Positions 43,342 through 51,149 of a stretch of DNA of 64,000 bases are shown in pieces. The number at the start of each line of letters is the position of its first letter. Position 1 is the stretch's first letter. A model generated the notes under the pieces. That model saw only the letters and a list, made by a program, of their open reading frames with translations. It searched no databases and was not told the origin of the DNA. This DNA is from an uncultured bacterium (GTDB taxonomy: Bacteria > Bacillota > Clostridia > Lachnospirales > Lachnospiraceae), in the NCBI GenBank assembly GCA_947574055.1, contig CANPIC010000004.1:1-64000 (forward strand), given 5' to 3'. The position numbers were made by a program, and so were the translations under genes.

Positions 43342-44349
43342 TCACTCGGCTCGCCAGCATCTGGGTATGTAGATTTCTTCATATCTGGCAATGGCAAAGC
43401 GGTCTGTCATCGCCCCGATATAGTCACAGAGCACCACTTCTCTGGGTTCTCCCCGATCCATCAGCACATGATAATCCTCCGGAAGCTGTTCCATGTGTTT
43501 TCCATAATATTCATATAATGTCTCTATCAGAACTTCCGCCTTCTTCTCATCACCTTTGGCGGAAGGGTTTGTATACAGATGTTCAAATAAAAACTGCCGC
43601 AGCTTCTGCATGGCTTCCCCGACGGGCAAAGACATACGAATATCTCCTGTGTCCGCGCTGGTGGTCACCAGATCATGAATAAAGCTGTCCAGACGTCTGC
43701 CCGCAGTATCCCCGATTACATCCGTAATCTCCCGCGGAATGTCGCTCTCCCGCAAAATACCTGCCCGCATGGCGTCATCCATATCATGATGGATATAGGC
43801 AATCTTATCCGAGATACGGACGATCTTTCCCTCCAGTGTGCCAGGGCTTCCTTTTGTCTGGTGATTGCGGATACCGTCGCGCACCTCCCAGGTCAGGTTC
43901 AGTCCCTGTCCGTCCTTTTCCAGCAGTTCCACAATACGCACGCTCTGCTCACTGTGACAGAATCTCCGCGGACACACCTTATTCAGTGCCCGTTCTCCCG
44001 CATGGCCAAACGGCGTATGCCCCAGGTCATGACCCAATGCAATAGCCTCCACCAGATCCTCGTTAAGCCGCAGCGCCTTGGCGATGGTACGCGCATTCTG
44101 GGATACCTCAAGGGTGTGGGTCATCCTTGTCCGGTAATGATCTCCCTGCGGTGTCAGAAATACCTGCGTCTTATCCTTCAGACGCCGGAACGATTTGCTA
44201 TGTAAGATCCGGTCCCTGTCTCTTTGGAATACCGGCCGGATATCACAAGGTTCCTCCGGTCTCTCACGGCCTCTGGAATCCATACTATATGTGGCATAGG
44301 GGCTTAAATATTCCTTTTCCCGAAGTTCCAGCATCTCCCGAATGGTCAT
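43342..44349 (-). CDS. dgt: Deoxyguanosinetriphosphate triphosphohydrolase-like protein
   Basis: An HD-domain dNTP triphosphohydrolase of the Dgt-like class, 335 aa. Metal/HD residues are in RMTHTLEVSQNARTIA and AIALGHDLGHTPFGHAGE; the N-terminal SKSFRRLKDKTQVFL matches the family. It removes triphosphate from dNTPs, balancing pools for replication. First gene of the dgt-dnaG-rpoD block. Ribosome binding site GAAGGGGGAA. The 232 bases upstream contain its promoter region (AT-rich, with an AAGGAAATTCCTT palindrome near 44388-44400) and the terminator of the next gene. Confidence 0.94.
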   Translation of the reverse strand: MTIREMLELREKEYLSPYATYSMDSRGRERPEEPCDIRPVFQRDRDRILHSKSFRRLKDKTQVFLTPQGDHYRTRMTHTLEVSQNARTIAKALRLNEDLVEAIALGHDLGHTPFGHAGERALNKVCPRRFCHSEQSVRIVELLEKDGQGLNLTWEVRDGIRNHQTKGSPGTLEGKIVRISDKIAYIHHDMDDAMRAGILRESDIPREITDVIGDTAGRRLDSFIHDLVTTSADTGDIRMSLPVGEAMQKLRQFLFEHLYTNPSAKGDEKKAEVLIETLYEYYGKHMEQLPEDYHVLMDRGEPREVVLCDYIGAMTDRFAIARYEEIYIPRCWRAE

Positions 44350-44525
44350 ACCGCTTCCCCCTTCGTTTTATTATTCGATACAGACTAAGGAATTTCCTTT
44401 TTTTCAATGAAAAAAAATTACGGCTCGGTGTGGCAACCGGATTTTTTCTCTGTCGCAACATGCAGAAGATACTTTACCGGCCTTCTCCAGGCACAGTTCA
44501 CAGTCTCTTTCCGGAAAAATAGCAA

Positions 44526-44552
44526 AGACCGCGCACCAAACGGTACACGGTC
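44526..44552 (-). terminator. Terminator-like hairpin after the FliD-like gene
   Basis: On the minus strand GACCG...CGGTC with an inner ACC/GGT and GTTT loop, then a T-rich stretch (TTTGCTATTTTT), about 30 bases after the stop at 44582. Confidence 0.65.
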
Positions 44553-44581
44553 CTGTAATCCATACTGCTTTCTATTCGGAA

Positions 44582-45328
44582 TCAGAAAAAGCTGTTCAGC
44601 AGACTTCCCGCTGAATAAGCATTGTTGTAATTGCCATTGTGATTGTAAAGAGACCCTCTGTTTGCTTCCGACTGTGCCGCGAAATTGATCATGGAAGCCC
44701 TGGAAGACACACTGTATGCAAAGGAGGAGTTTCCGTTGAACAGTGTCTTTGCCGTAGTCATGTCGGCAGCCTTGAATGCTTCCTTATCAATGGTCAGCTT
44801 GTTATCGGAACCAATGGTGATGCCCACATTGTTAAGCAGTTTCTCATAAGCCTTGGTGCCACTCACCATGTTATCAACCTGATTGCGCACTTTGGAGGAT
44901 GCAGACTTGGAACCGGAGTCCACAAGACTATTATAGTTGTCTGCAAACTTCTTCACGGCATTGTAGATAGCTTCGGTATCATAGCCTTTGGTTGTGATCT
45001 CTTTGCCGTCCTCGTCCTTGGTCGTGATATCTTTCTCACGGAATACGGAATTTGTCCCCTTATTGATCAGTGCTTCCGCGGACTCTGTCAGTGCTTTCGC
45101 ATCTTTCTGCGTCTTGTTCAGTTCTTTGGCTGCCTCGCTCTGCGTCTCCGTATTTTTCTTTGTACCCGTTGTATTTTTTGTTCCTTTGGTCGCTGCGGTC
45201 TGCTTTGCGTAATAAGCCTTTACTACTTTGTAGTATGTCCCGTTTTTAATGTTCTTGTATTCAGAAAGCAATGAATAGATACCATTGCCTGACGAAGAAC
45301 CATTGTTATTGAATAAAAATGAATTCAT
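44582..45328 (-). CDS. Hypothetical protein with FliD C-terminal-like features
   Basis: A 248-aa Ser/Thr/Asn/Lys-rich protein beginning MNSFLFNNNGSSSGNGIYSL. The centre and C-terminus resemble the flagellar cap/hook-associated FliD pattern (AIYNAVKKFADNYNSLVDSG, VGITIGSDNKLTIDKEAFKA, TLFNGNSSFAYSVSSRASMI), i.e. the IGAAxD/DG-L-x-ID-x-x-F style repeat seen in FliD_C. No signal peptide, which fits flagellar-type export. AAAGGAG precedes the ATG. No other flagellar gene is in the window. Common in Lachnospiraceae as I recall, function unknown. Confidence 0.7.
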   Translation of the reverse strand: MNSFLFNNNGSSSGNGIYSLLSEYKNIKNGTYYKVVKAYYAKQTAATKGTKNTTGTKKNTETQSEAAKELNKTQKDAKALTESAEALINKGTNSVFREKDITTKDEDGKEITTKGYDTEAIYNAVKKFADNYNSLVDSGSKSASSKVRNQVDNMVSGTKAYEKLLNNVGITIGSDNKLTIDKEAFKAADMTTAKTLFNGNSSFAYSVSSRASMINFAAQSEANRGSLYNHNGNYNNAYSAGSLLNSFF

Positions 45329-45447
45329 ACCCTCACTCCTTTGATGATGGCGGCGTCCGTGCCTTGGATTTCCTGCCTGCTTTTTCTCTATTATATACTA
45401 TATATCGGTATCATTTCAAGATACTTTACCAATATTTAGAATTTGAT

Positions 45448-46911
45448 TTACGTTTCTATCGTGATACATTCATACCGTTCACTGCAGATCACTTTTTCCA
45501 TGGCTTCCACCGCAGTACAGTCCAGTGTTTCCAGTATCTGGCGAAATACGGTTACAGACTGGCCGCTGGCAAGCTGCACACCGCGGCGGTTTCTGTCGGC
45601 ATGAAAGGTATCCCGCAGGCTGTTGACATTCCAGAAAATAACATTGGGAATCTGATAGCCGGCCCTGGCAAAGCGGTCCGCCATCTTATCATAAAAGCTC
45701 CATTCCCGACTGCCGCAGTAGTCGATTTCCATATCGGAGATGGCCACGATCGCCCGGGGCATATCCTCTCCCGGGATATGTGCCTTCTGCGCAATTTCAA
45801 GCACCAGTCCAAATGCGGCTTCCAGATTGGTGTTCATACCCCATGGTGCAGTCATGGTATTGCGCACCTTCTGAAAGAGCGTCTCACCCCGCAGTTCGAT
45901 GATGGAAGGCGCGGCACTGAATGTCAGAAACAAATTGTGATACATACCGGTATTTCTCTCGGCAAAGTAAATGGCCAGTCCCACGGACGTGGCAAGGGGC
46001 CTTCCGCCCGCACATGCCATGGAACCTGAAGTATCAGCCATGATCAGTACATTTGTATTTTCCTTCACATAACAGGGGAGTGCCTTCCACTGTGCTTCCA
46101 ATGTCCTGTCTTCTTCCCCGCACCGCAGATAAGTGCCCACAATATCATAGGGATAAAGAGTACCTGCATGAATCTTCTCTTCTCCTTTTTCCACACTGTT
46201 GAGGTAACGGGTAAATCCTTTCGCATCATGCTTCATAAAGGCATTGCGGTAAACTTTCATGGCCCTGCTTGGTACCGAAGAATAGGCGATTTCGTCCCAT
46301 CTGTTTGCCGACATCAGTGCTTCCACAATGCCGATCTGTTTTCTCATCCGGCGGACGATCCGCTTGAAATCATAGACACTGTACCCCAGTTTCCGGGCTG
46401 TCAAAATCCCCAGACGCCGTGTCTCTTTTGCGCTTGCATCCGCGGTCTTAATCCATTTCGCCAGCAGTGAAACAGCATTGCCCTGATTCAGATTCTCCAG
46501 ATCCTCCTCAAACTGTGCTTTCATAGCCGCCCACATGTCATCCTCCAGCCGCGTGCCGATCAGGGTATACAGATCGTCATAACGTCCGAAAACACCGATC
46601 AGATCCAGGTTGGGCCTGATTGCCCCCGGATGATGCTCCGCCGCATACCGCAGCAGTGTACGAAACGTTTTCCGCTCTCCCAGCCCGCCTCTGATATCTC
46701 TGGCATAGAACAGAATTTTTACGGTGAAGAGTGGGTCCTGACCGTATGCCTCGGCAAATAATGTATGGATCCGATCATCATCCGCTTCTCGCAGAGAACC
46801 AATCATACTGAAAAGATCAAGACGTGCGTCTCTGGTCGTATTCAGGGCCACAGCCCCGTTTTCAGTACGGACAAATCTGCCCTCGTTTCTCATTGCATCT
46901 GCAAAACTCAT
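45448..46911 (-). CDS. DUF2828 protein, TROVE/Ro60-related with vWA domain
   Basis: A 487-aa protein of the DUF2828 family, which I regard as related to the TROVE/Ro60 superfamily: an N-terminal helical-repeat half (about 1-280, with the hallmark ARDIRGGLGERKTFRTLLRY at 70-89 and KIHAGTLYPYDIV near 246-258) and a C-terminal von Willebrand A domain with MIDAS DTSGSM at 293-298. Ro60 proteins form a ring that binds misfolded RNAs and Y RNAs. The start has AGGGGAG upstream. Immediately upstream on the same strand are three tRNA-like RNAs with a promoter, a context that supports an RNA-binding role. Confidence 0.85.
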   Translation of the reverse strand: MSFADAMRNEGRFVRTENGAVALNTTRDARLDLFSMIGSLREADDDRIHTLFAEAYGQDPLFTVKILFYARDIRGGLGERKTFRTLLRYAAEHHPGAIRPNLDLIGVFGRYDDLYTLIGTRLEDDMWAAMKAQFEEDLENLNQGNAVSLLAKWIKTADASAKETRRLGILTARKLGYSVYDFKRIVRRMRKQIGIVEALMSANRWDEIAYSSVPSRAMKVYRNAFMKHDAKGFTRYLNSVEKGEEKIHAGTLYPYDIVGTYLRCGEEDRTLEAQWKALPCYVKENTNVLIMADTSGSMACAGGRPLATSVGLAIYFAERNTGMYHNLFLTFSAAPSIIELRGETLFQKVRNTMTAPWGMNTNLEAAFGLVLEIAQKAHIPGEDMPRAIVAISDMEIDYCGSREWSFYDKMADRFARAGYQIPNVIFWNVNSLRDTFHADRNRRGVQLASGQSVTVFRQILETLDCTAVEAMEKVICSERYECITIET

Positions 46912-47109
46912 ACTCCCCTCCCCTTCTCATGACCTCCGCTGCATCCTCCCGTCTCTCGCAGGATCACCCGATACCGCATGGGCCACCTGTTTTTTCTTTT
47001 GCTCCATGGCCGGCTCTCTTCCGGCCACGCTGCGCACCCAGGGTGCGCGCTTCTTTGTTACCCTGGCACGGACTTTTTATCTGCAGGCCATTCCTGCAGG
47101 CTCCGGCCC
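46912..47109 (-). other. Structured spacer between tRNA-like array and DUF2828 gene
   Basis: No ORF of note. Three clean hairpins occur on the transcript strand: CTGCAGG/CCTGCAG (47081-47099), GCGCACC/GGTGCGC (47032-47048) and TGGCCGG/CCGGCCA (47007-47027). None is followed by a T-run, so they are unlikely to terminate; they may be processing sites or part of the ncRNA transcript. No separate promoter for the DUF2828 gene is obvious. Confidence 0.65.
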
Positions 47110-47225
47110 TGACGATGCGAAGGACTCGAACCCCCGATCTGTACCCGGGCTCCAGCTCTGCTGTCCGTACCACCGGCATGATACGATAATTGGCAGGTAC
47201 CATGTTTCCTTTACACTACATCGCC
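47110..47225 (-). ncRNA. tRNA-like RNA 3 with insertion in the anticodon loop
   Basis: Acceptor stem GGCGATG/CATCGTC (7 bp, one wobble), then TA, D arm GTGT-AAAGGAA-ACAT, anticodon-type stem GTACC/GGTAC, a 5-nt variable region, T arm with loop TTCGAGT and a 6-bp stem, discriminator A. The anticodon loop is 50 nt instead of 7. It contains the hairpin CGTATCA-TGCCGG-TGGTACG (47166-47185) followed by GACAGCAGAG. No CCA is encoded. A decoding role is unlikely with this loop unless it is spliced. It shares hairpin and motif with its two neighbours. Confidence 0.8.
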
Positions 47226-47229
47226 ATAT

Positions 47230-47344
47230 GAGTGAGGGGCGGAATCGAACCGCCGACAACGCCATTATAAGTGGTTGGATGATTGCTGCAGGAATCACGG
47301 CCATGATTCCTTTTTTTCGTGCTCTACCCCTGAGCTACCTCACT
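47230..47344 (-). ncRNA. tRNA-like RNA 2 with replaced anticodon arm
   Basis: Acceptor AGTGAGG/CCTCACT is perfect (extendable by TG/CA outside), followed by TA, D arm GCTC-AGGGGTA-GAGC and T arm GGCGG-TTCGATT-CCGCC, all canonical. Between D and T arms are 65 nt without a normal anticodon stem: an A7 run, the perfect hairpin GGAATCA-TGGCCG-TGATTCC (47291-47310), then TGCAGCAATC. A CAAC/GTTG stem closes a second small arm. The total size equals that of its neighbours. Separated by 4 nt from RNA 3 and 2 nt from RNA 1. Confidence 0.82.
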
Positions 47345-47346
47345 CA

Positions 47347-47464
47347 TCCGGCGGGCAGGATTCGAACCTGCAAACATGGCGGTCCTTTATGCATACTCTG
47401 CTGTCAGTTCCACAAACATGAAACATTTGGCTACCGCTGCGTCTCCCATTTCCGCCACCACCGG
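47347..47464 (-). ncRNA. tRNA-like RNA 1 (Leu-like body) with insertion in the anticodon loop
   Basis: Acceptor CCGGTGG/CCGCCGG (7 bp, one wobble), TG, a Leu/Ser-style D arm (GCGG...CGC), anticodon-type stem GCGGT/ACCGC, 7-nt variable region, T arm GCAGG-TTCGAAT-CCTGC, discriminator A. The anticodon loop is 49 nt and contains the hairpin GTTTCA-TGTTTG-TGGAAC (47407-47424) followed by TGACAGCAGAG. First unit of the array; a GACACT/AGTGTC hairpin precedes it in the leader. tRNA scanners may score it as a pseudo or intron-containing tRNA. Confidence 0.82.
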
Positions 47465-47499
47465 ATCAGACACTTACCTGTTTCAGTGTCTTCTTATCC

Positions 47500-47528
47500 A
47501 TTATATTCCTGTAAATAGATGAATTCAA
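47500..47528 (-). promoter_or_regulatory. Promoter of the tRNA-like array (and probably the DUF2828 gene)
   Basis: TTGAAT (47523-47528) and TATAAT (47500-47505) are exactly 17 bases apart on the minus strand. The predicted start near 47493 gives a leader of about 28 nt before tRNA-like RNA 1. Confidence 0.82.
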
Positions 47529-47624
47529 TAGATTTTATGCGGATATCCTCCAAAAATAATACAAATCTGCCTGTTTTTTCCACCGGCTTTACCATTATCT
47601 TGTCAAATTTGTCCACATCGCGCA

Positions 47625-47653
47625 TTGTAATCTCATCGGGGATACTTTATAAT
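47625..47653 (+). promoter_or_regulatory. Promoter of the PHP-domain gene
   Basis: TTGTAA (47625-47630) and TATAAT (47648-47653) with 17-base spacing. It is divergent from the tRNA-like array promoter, about 100 bases away. Confidence 0.75.
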
Positions 47654-47705
47654 ATGGGTATCCAAGCTGTCATACACAGGGAAAGGAAACTACTGAACTG
47701 ATATT

Positions 47706-48518
47706 ATGAAAATTGATATGCATTGTCACACAAAAGAGGGCTCCCTGGACGGGAAAGTGCCCATAGCCCGTTATATTGCCATGTTGCAGGAAAAGGGTAT
47801 TCATGGCATGCTTGTATCCGATCACAATTCTTACAACGGATACCGCTACTGGAAGAATCACCGGGACGAAATGCCGGCCGATTTTGTCGTGCTCAAAGGC
47901 ATCGAATATGATACCATCGACGCCGGCCATATCCTTGTCATTTTGCCCACCGGTGTCAAAGTGCCTCTGATTGAACTGCGCGGCATGCCTGTTAATGTCC
48001 TGATTGATATCGTACACCGCCATGGCGGTATCCTCGGACCGGCCCATCCCTGCGGAGAGCGTTTTCTGAGCCTGACCAACAACCGCCATTTCCGCAAACA
48101 GAAATCTGTTCTGGAGAAATTTGATTTTGTGGAGACGTTTAATTCCTGTGAGCCGGAGCCAAGCAATGAAGGCGCCCGTCAGCTTGCGGAAGCATACGGA
48201 AAACCCGGGTTCGGGGGCAGCGACTCCCATCGCCCCGACTGCGTGGGAACAGCCTATACCTGTTTTTCGCAGGACATCCGTTCAGAAACAGACCTCATCA
48301 ACTATATCTTATCCGGCCACGATACGGCCACCGGAGGCTGCTACTATCATGGCACCACCAGGGAGAAGATCGGCCGGATGAACCAGCTGCTTGTGTTTTC
48401 CTTCTGGTTTTATAACAAAGGTTCCGAATTGCTGCGCAGGCACAAACGGACGGCTGCGCTGCGGCAGGACGACGAATCGGCGCTGCGGCAATATGAAGAA
48501 AGCCGGAACGGGATCTAA
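47706..48518 (+). CDS. PHP-domain phosphoesterase
   Basis: A 270-aa PHP-superfamily metal-dependent hydrolase. Metal ligands follow the PHP pattern: MKIDMHCHTKEGS (motif I), VSDHNSY (motif II), LGPAHPCGERF (motif III) and GGSDSHRPDCVG (motif IV). Stand-alone PHP proteins hydrolyse phosphate esters or nucleotides such as nucleoside 3',5'-bisphosphates; the substrate here is unknown. The C-terminus ends in a charged helical tail. Divergent from the tRNA-like array, convergent with the CmpB-like gene, which it overlaps by 4 bases. No good Shine-Dalgarno close to the ATG. Confidence 0.88.
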   Translation: MKIDMHCHTKEGSLDGKVPIARYIAMLQEKGIHGMLVSDHNSYNGYRYWKNHRDEMPADFVVLKGIEYDTIDAGHILVILPTGVKVPLIELRGMPVNVLIDIVHRHGGILGPAHPCGERFLSLTNNRHFRKQKSVLEKFDFVETFNSCEPEPSNEGARQLAEAYGKPGFGGSDSHRPDCVGTAYTCFSQDIRSETDLINYILSGHDTATGGCYYHGTTREKIGRMNQLLVFSFWFYNKGSELLRRHKRTAALRQDDESALRQYEESRNGI

Positions 48519-49333
48519 TCCCTCCGGCTTTCTTCTTTGTGTTCTTTTTTATGGCCGGGGATATATCCCTTGGCCGCTTCTTTTAGTTCCTCCATGGATT
48601 CCCGGAACCTGGCCGAGATCATCCCCGGATTATCCAGCAGGAGACGTCTCTTATAAAAATTCAGCGTACTGAGCTGGCGGTGCCGCTCATGCAGCGCCCG
48701 GAATTTTCCATGCAGTTCTTCTCGCTCCTCCATCAGGGCCTGATCGGCGACCGCGATCAGCACATCCAGGCGTTTCTGCATCCGCTCCATTTCTCTTTTG
48801 ATCGCTTCCAGACCGCTAAGCGCTTCCCGCATATCCAGCGCTGCTTTGAAAGAAAGGGCAAAGTCCGCTGACACATACATGGTCAGCACCAATGTCATGG
48901 CAGATAATACCCCTGCCGGCAGCATTTCCACAAAGCCTTCCACAGGCTTGTGGATCACTTCCGTCATCAGGATCGTCAAAAACCCCCAGGCAATGGTGGA
49001 ACTGAGACAGATCTGTCCCTGCAAATTCATGAATTTGCCTGAATAATCCCAGTAACGCACCCGAAAAAGAGCTTCCGTCACCGTACCTGTCACATATTCC
49101 AGCAGCGTGGCTCCCACACAGCCGGCCACGTAGGTCAGAAAAATATCGTCCTGAAAAGGCGCGGATACCACCAGCATCATGATAGCTCCGCCGCCGTATA
49201 TAGGCAAAAAAGGACCGCGCATAAATCCCCGGTTTACCGCCTGCCGGGTACGCAAAGACACATAGGCAGATTCAAAACACCATCCCAGAAAAGAATACAG
49301 ATAAAAGAAAAAAAGCCACTTATACATAAACAT
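48515..49333 (-). CDS. CmpB-like putative ABC transporter permease (PF06541-type)
   Basis: A 272-aa membrane protein with four to five transmembrane segments in the N-terminal 165 residues (LFFFYLYSFLGWCFESAYVS and RGPFLPIYGGGAIMML are family hallmarks) and a long cytoplasmic helical C-terminus (about 170-272, many Arg/Glu). Annotated in databases as putative ABC transporter type IV / CmpB; transport function is unproven. Its start is 14 bases within the ylmH gene. Confidence 0.85.
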   Translation of the reverse strand: MFMYKWLFFFYLYSFLGWCFESAYVSLRTRQAVNRGFMRGPFLPIYGGGAIMMLVVSAPFQDDIFLTYVAGCVGATLLEYVTGTVTEALFRVRYWDYSGKFMNLQGQICLSSTIAWGFLTILMTEVIHKPVEGFVEMLPAGVLSAMTLVLTMYVSADFALSFKAALDMREALSGLEAIKREMERMQKRLDVLIAVADQALMEEREELHGKFRALHERHRQLSTLNFYKRRLLLDNPGMISARFRESMEELKEAAKGYIPGHKKEHKEESRRD

Positions 49334-50090
49334 CTACCGCGATATTACATTTTCCCTTTCTCGTCCTGTGAGTCATACCCTGATAGACAAATTTCCCATA
49401 CCCTCTCACAGAAATGATATCCCCCTCTTTTGGCGTACTGCTGCCGCTTTCCCGTATCCTCCCGTTTACAGACACTTTGCGCTCCTGCAATAATTGCCTG
49501 CCGGCTTCTCTGGACAGCCCAAAGACCCTGGCTGCCACACTGTCCAGCCGCTCCGATGTCACCTGATATTCCCGTCGCTCACGGACAGGCTGCAGATCTC
49601 CTGTCGCACCTGCATACCTGCGGCAGGCAACACTGGTATGTCTGACCCTCGTCAGACTCTCAGCCACATAGTCTGCAATCACTTCCGTGCAAAACAGGTA
49701 AGCCGTATTTTCCCGCAGCAAAATATCCCCCAATGTACTCCTGTCAATGCCCAGATTCATACAGGCGCCCAGAAAATCCCTGTGAGTGAGCCTGTCCGCA
49801 AACTTCTCCTGTAGTGGCCTGATCTCCAGGCAGACAATGGGAAAAGGCTCCTCATATCCCATCATCTCATCGCTGCCAAACCGCACCATCTGCCGTTCAC
49901 TTCCCGCATGCCCGCCAAAGAGAGTACAGGGCACATGACTGAGTTCCCGCTGCATGCCATAAAAAAGATCCAGCTGTGCCATATCCAGAAATCCCGTAAA
50001 GCAATAGACGCTTTGCCGGTAACTCTTTTCCGCCAGTTCAAGAAAGCGCTTCCTGCTCTGCCGTAATTCCTGATCCGTTACCATTGTCAT
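49320..50090 (-). CDS. ylmH: YlmH-like S4-domain RNA-binding protein
   Basis: A 256-aa protein of the YlmH family: N-terminal YlmH domain (FLELAEKSYRQSVYCFTGFLDMAQ, FGGHAGSERQMVRF, HRDFLGACMNLGIDRSTLGDIL) and a C-terminal S4 RNA-binding domain (RLDSVAARVFGLSREAGRQLL to GDIISVRGYGKFVY). YlmH is linked to ribosome-associated quality control (rescue of obstructed 50S subunits) in Bacillus. Usually in the division cluster, but here apart from it. Confidence 0.93.
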   Translation of the reverse strand: MTMVTDQELRQSRKRFLELAEKSYRQSVYCFTGFLDMAQLDLFYGMQRELSHVPCTLFGGHAGSERQMVRFGSDEMMGYEEPFPIVCLEIRPLQEKFADRLTHRDFLGACMNLGIDRSTLGDILLRENTAYLFCTEVIADYVAESLTRVRHTSVACRRYAGATGDLQPVRERREYQVTSERLDSVAARVFGLSREAGRQLLQERKVSVNGRIRESGSSTPKEGDIISVRGYGKFVYQGMTHRTRKGKCNIAVDVYV

Positions 50091-50126
50091 TTATCTTACA
50101 TCCTTTGTCTTTCCTTGTCTGCCTTT

Positions 50127-51056
50127 TCAGGAAAAGTCGATGATCTCTTTTTTCGGTTTCGCACAGGGTTCTACCGACAGGGCATGCAAAACGGGGCCCT
50201 CTCCCTCATAGTCCGCCCAATACTCCCAGCTCATGGTGGCTTCCACCCTCACCCAGTCCCGCTCATGCAGTTTGTCCGCACCGTCATATTCGCAGGCAAA
50301 GCCGAGAAATGCCATATCATCCGCGCAACAGGTCATAGCCATTCTGCCCGGCACGAAATAATCGGCCGGAAATCCGCCCGGTTTTAAGACCATGGCCGTA
50401 AAAATCATCTTCTTCCCCTGATAGCGCTCCGCATGATCCAGTGCATCCAGATAAAAGATACCATATCCCAGTTCATCCAGCTCCAGTGTATCCTTTTCCA
50501 GATCATACGGCAATTCATCTTCCATCATGGCATTGACCTCTCCGTTGGCGTCCTCAAAGATGATCTCCGCCTTCTGGTTGATGGCTTTTACATTCCGTTT
50601 GTAGCTGCTCAGATCACCGATCCCATCGCAGCGGTTGAAAATGATCATGTCAGACTCCCGCAGCATTTCGGCCAGCAGCGATCTCATATTGGTATAATAC
50701 ATGGGAAAGGTGGAGGCATCTATGGTCGTGATCTGCTGCTCGATCCCCCAGTTGCGGGGCAGCTGCATCTGTTTGAAATTCCACATGCCATTGTATTCGA
50801 TCACAATCCGCTCCGGTCTGTATTTTTTGTCCAGCGCACTCAGCTTCTCCACGGTAAACGCTTCTTCGCCGTCGATCCGCTCCAGTATGGTGCGGCTGCT
50901 TTTCAGCAGCGCTTCGCCAAACTCTACCTCTCCCTCTTCACAGAGAAGCAGAAGCGTCTTTCCCCGCACCTGAAAATAAGGCTGCTCCAGTGTATAACGG
51001 ATAAATTCTGACTTCCCGCTCTCCAGAAAGCCATTTATCATAAAAACAGGTTTCAT
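50127..51056 (-). CDS. CobW/COG0523-type GTP-binding protein, divergent
   Basis: A 309-aa P-loop GTPase starting MKPVFMINGFLESGKSEFIRY, with Walker A GFLESGKS, a Walker-B/switch region and base-recognition-like NRCDG in place of NKxD. Lacks the CxCC motif of classical CobW proteins and the His-rich tail. The start at 51056 (GGAGGGAG upstream) replaces the too-long ORF-track start. It lies 93 bases downstream of a classical CobW gene; the pair may act together in metal delivery. Confidence 0.85.
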   Translation of the reverse strand: MKPVFMINGFLESGKSEFIRYTLEQPYFQVRGKTLLLLCEEGEVEFGEALLKSSRTILERIDGEEAFTVEKLSALDKKYRPERIVIEYNGMWNFKQMQLPRNWGIEQQITTIDASTFPMYYTNMRSLLAEMLRESDMIIFNRCDGIGDLSSYKRNVKAINQKAEIIFEDANGEVNAMMEDELPYDLEKDTLELDELGYGIFYLDALDHAERYQGKKMIFTAMVLKPGGFPADYFVPGRMAMTCCADDMAFLGFACEYDGADKLHERDWVRVEATMSWEYWADYEGEGPVLHALSVEPCAKPKKEIIDFS

Positions 51057-51149
51057 ACCCACTCCCTCCGGCCCGGCGCCTCCTGCCGCAAAGAACTGCC
51101 ATCCTGCCGGCAAACGCGGCTTCCGTGCCACACATCTGTTATGGATCTG

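Noticed and set aside
43133-43360. 75-aa minus-strand ORF spanning the locus C repeats
   Set aside because: It reads through 104-bp repeats in changing frames, has no ribosome binding site, and the substitutions between units follow RNA pairing rather than codons.
47110-47464. Ordinary tRNA genes
   Set aside because: Acceptor, D and T arms fit, but no unit has a 7-nt anticodon loop; 49-65 nt of unrelated shared sequence replaces it.
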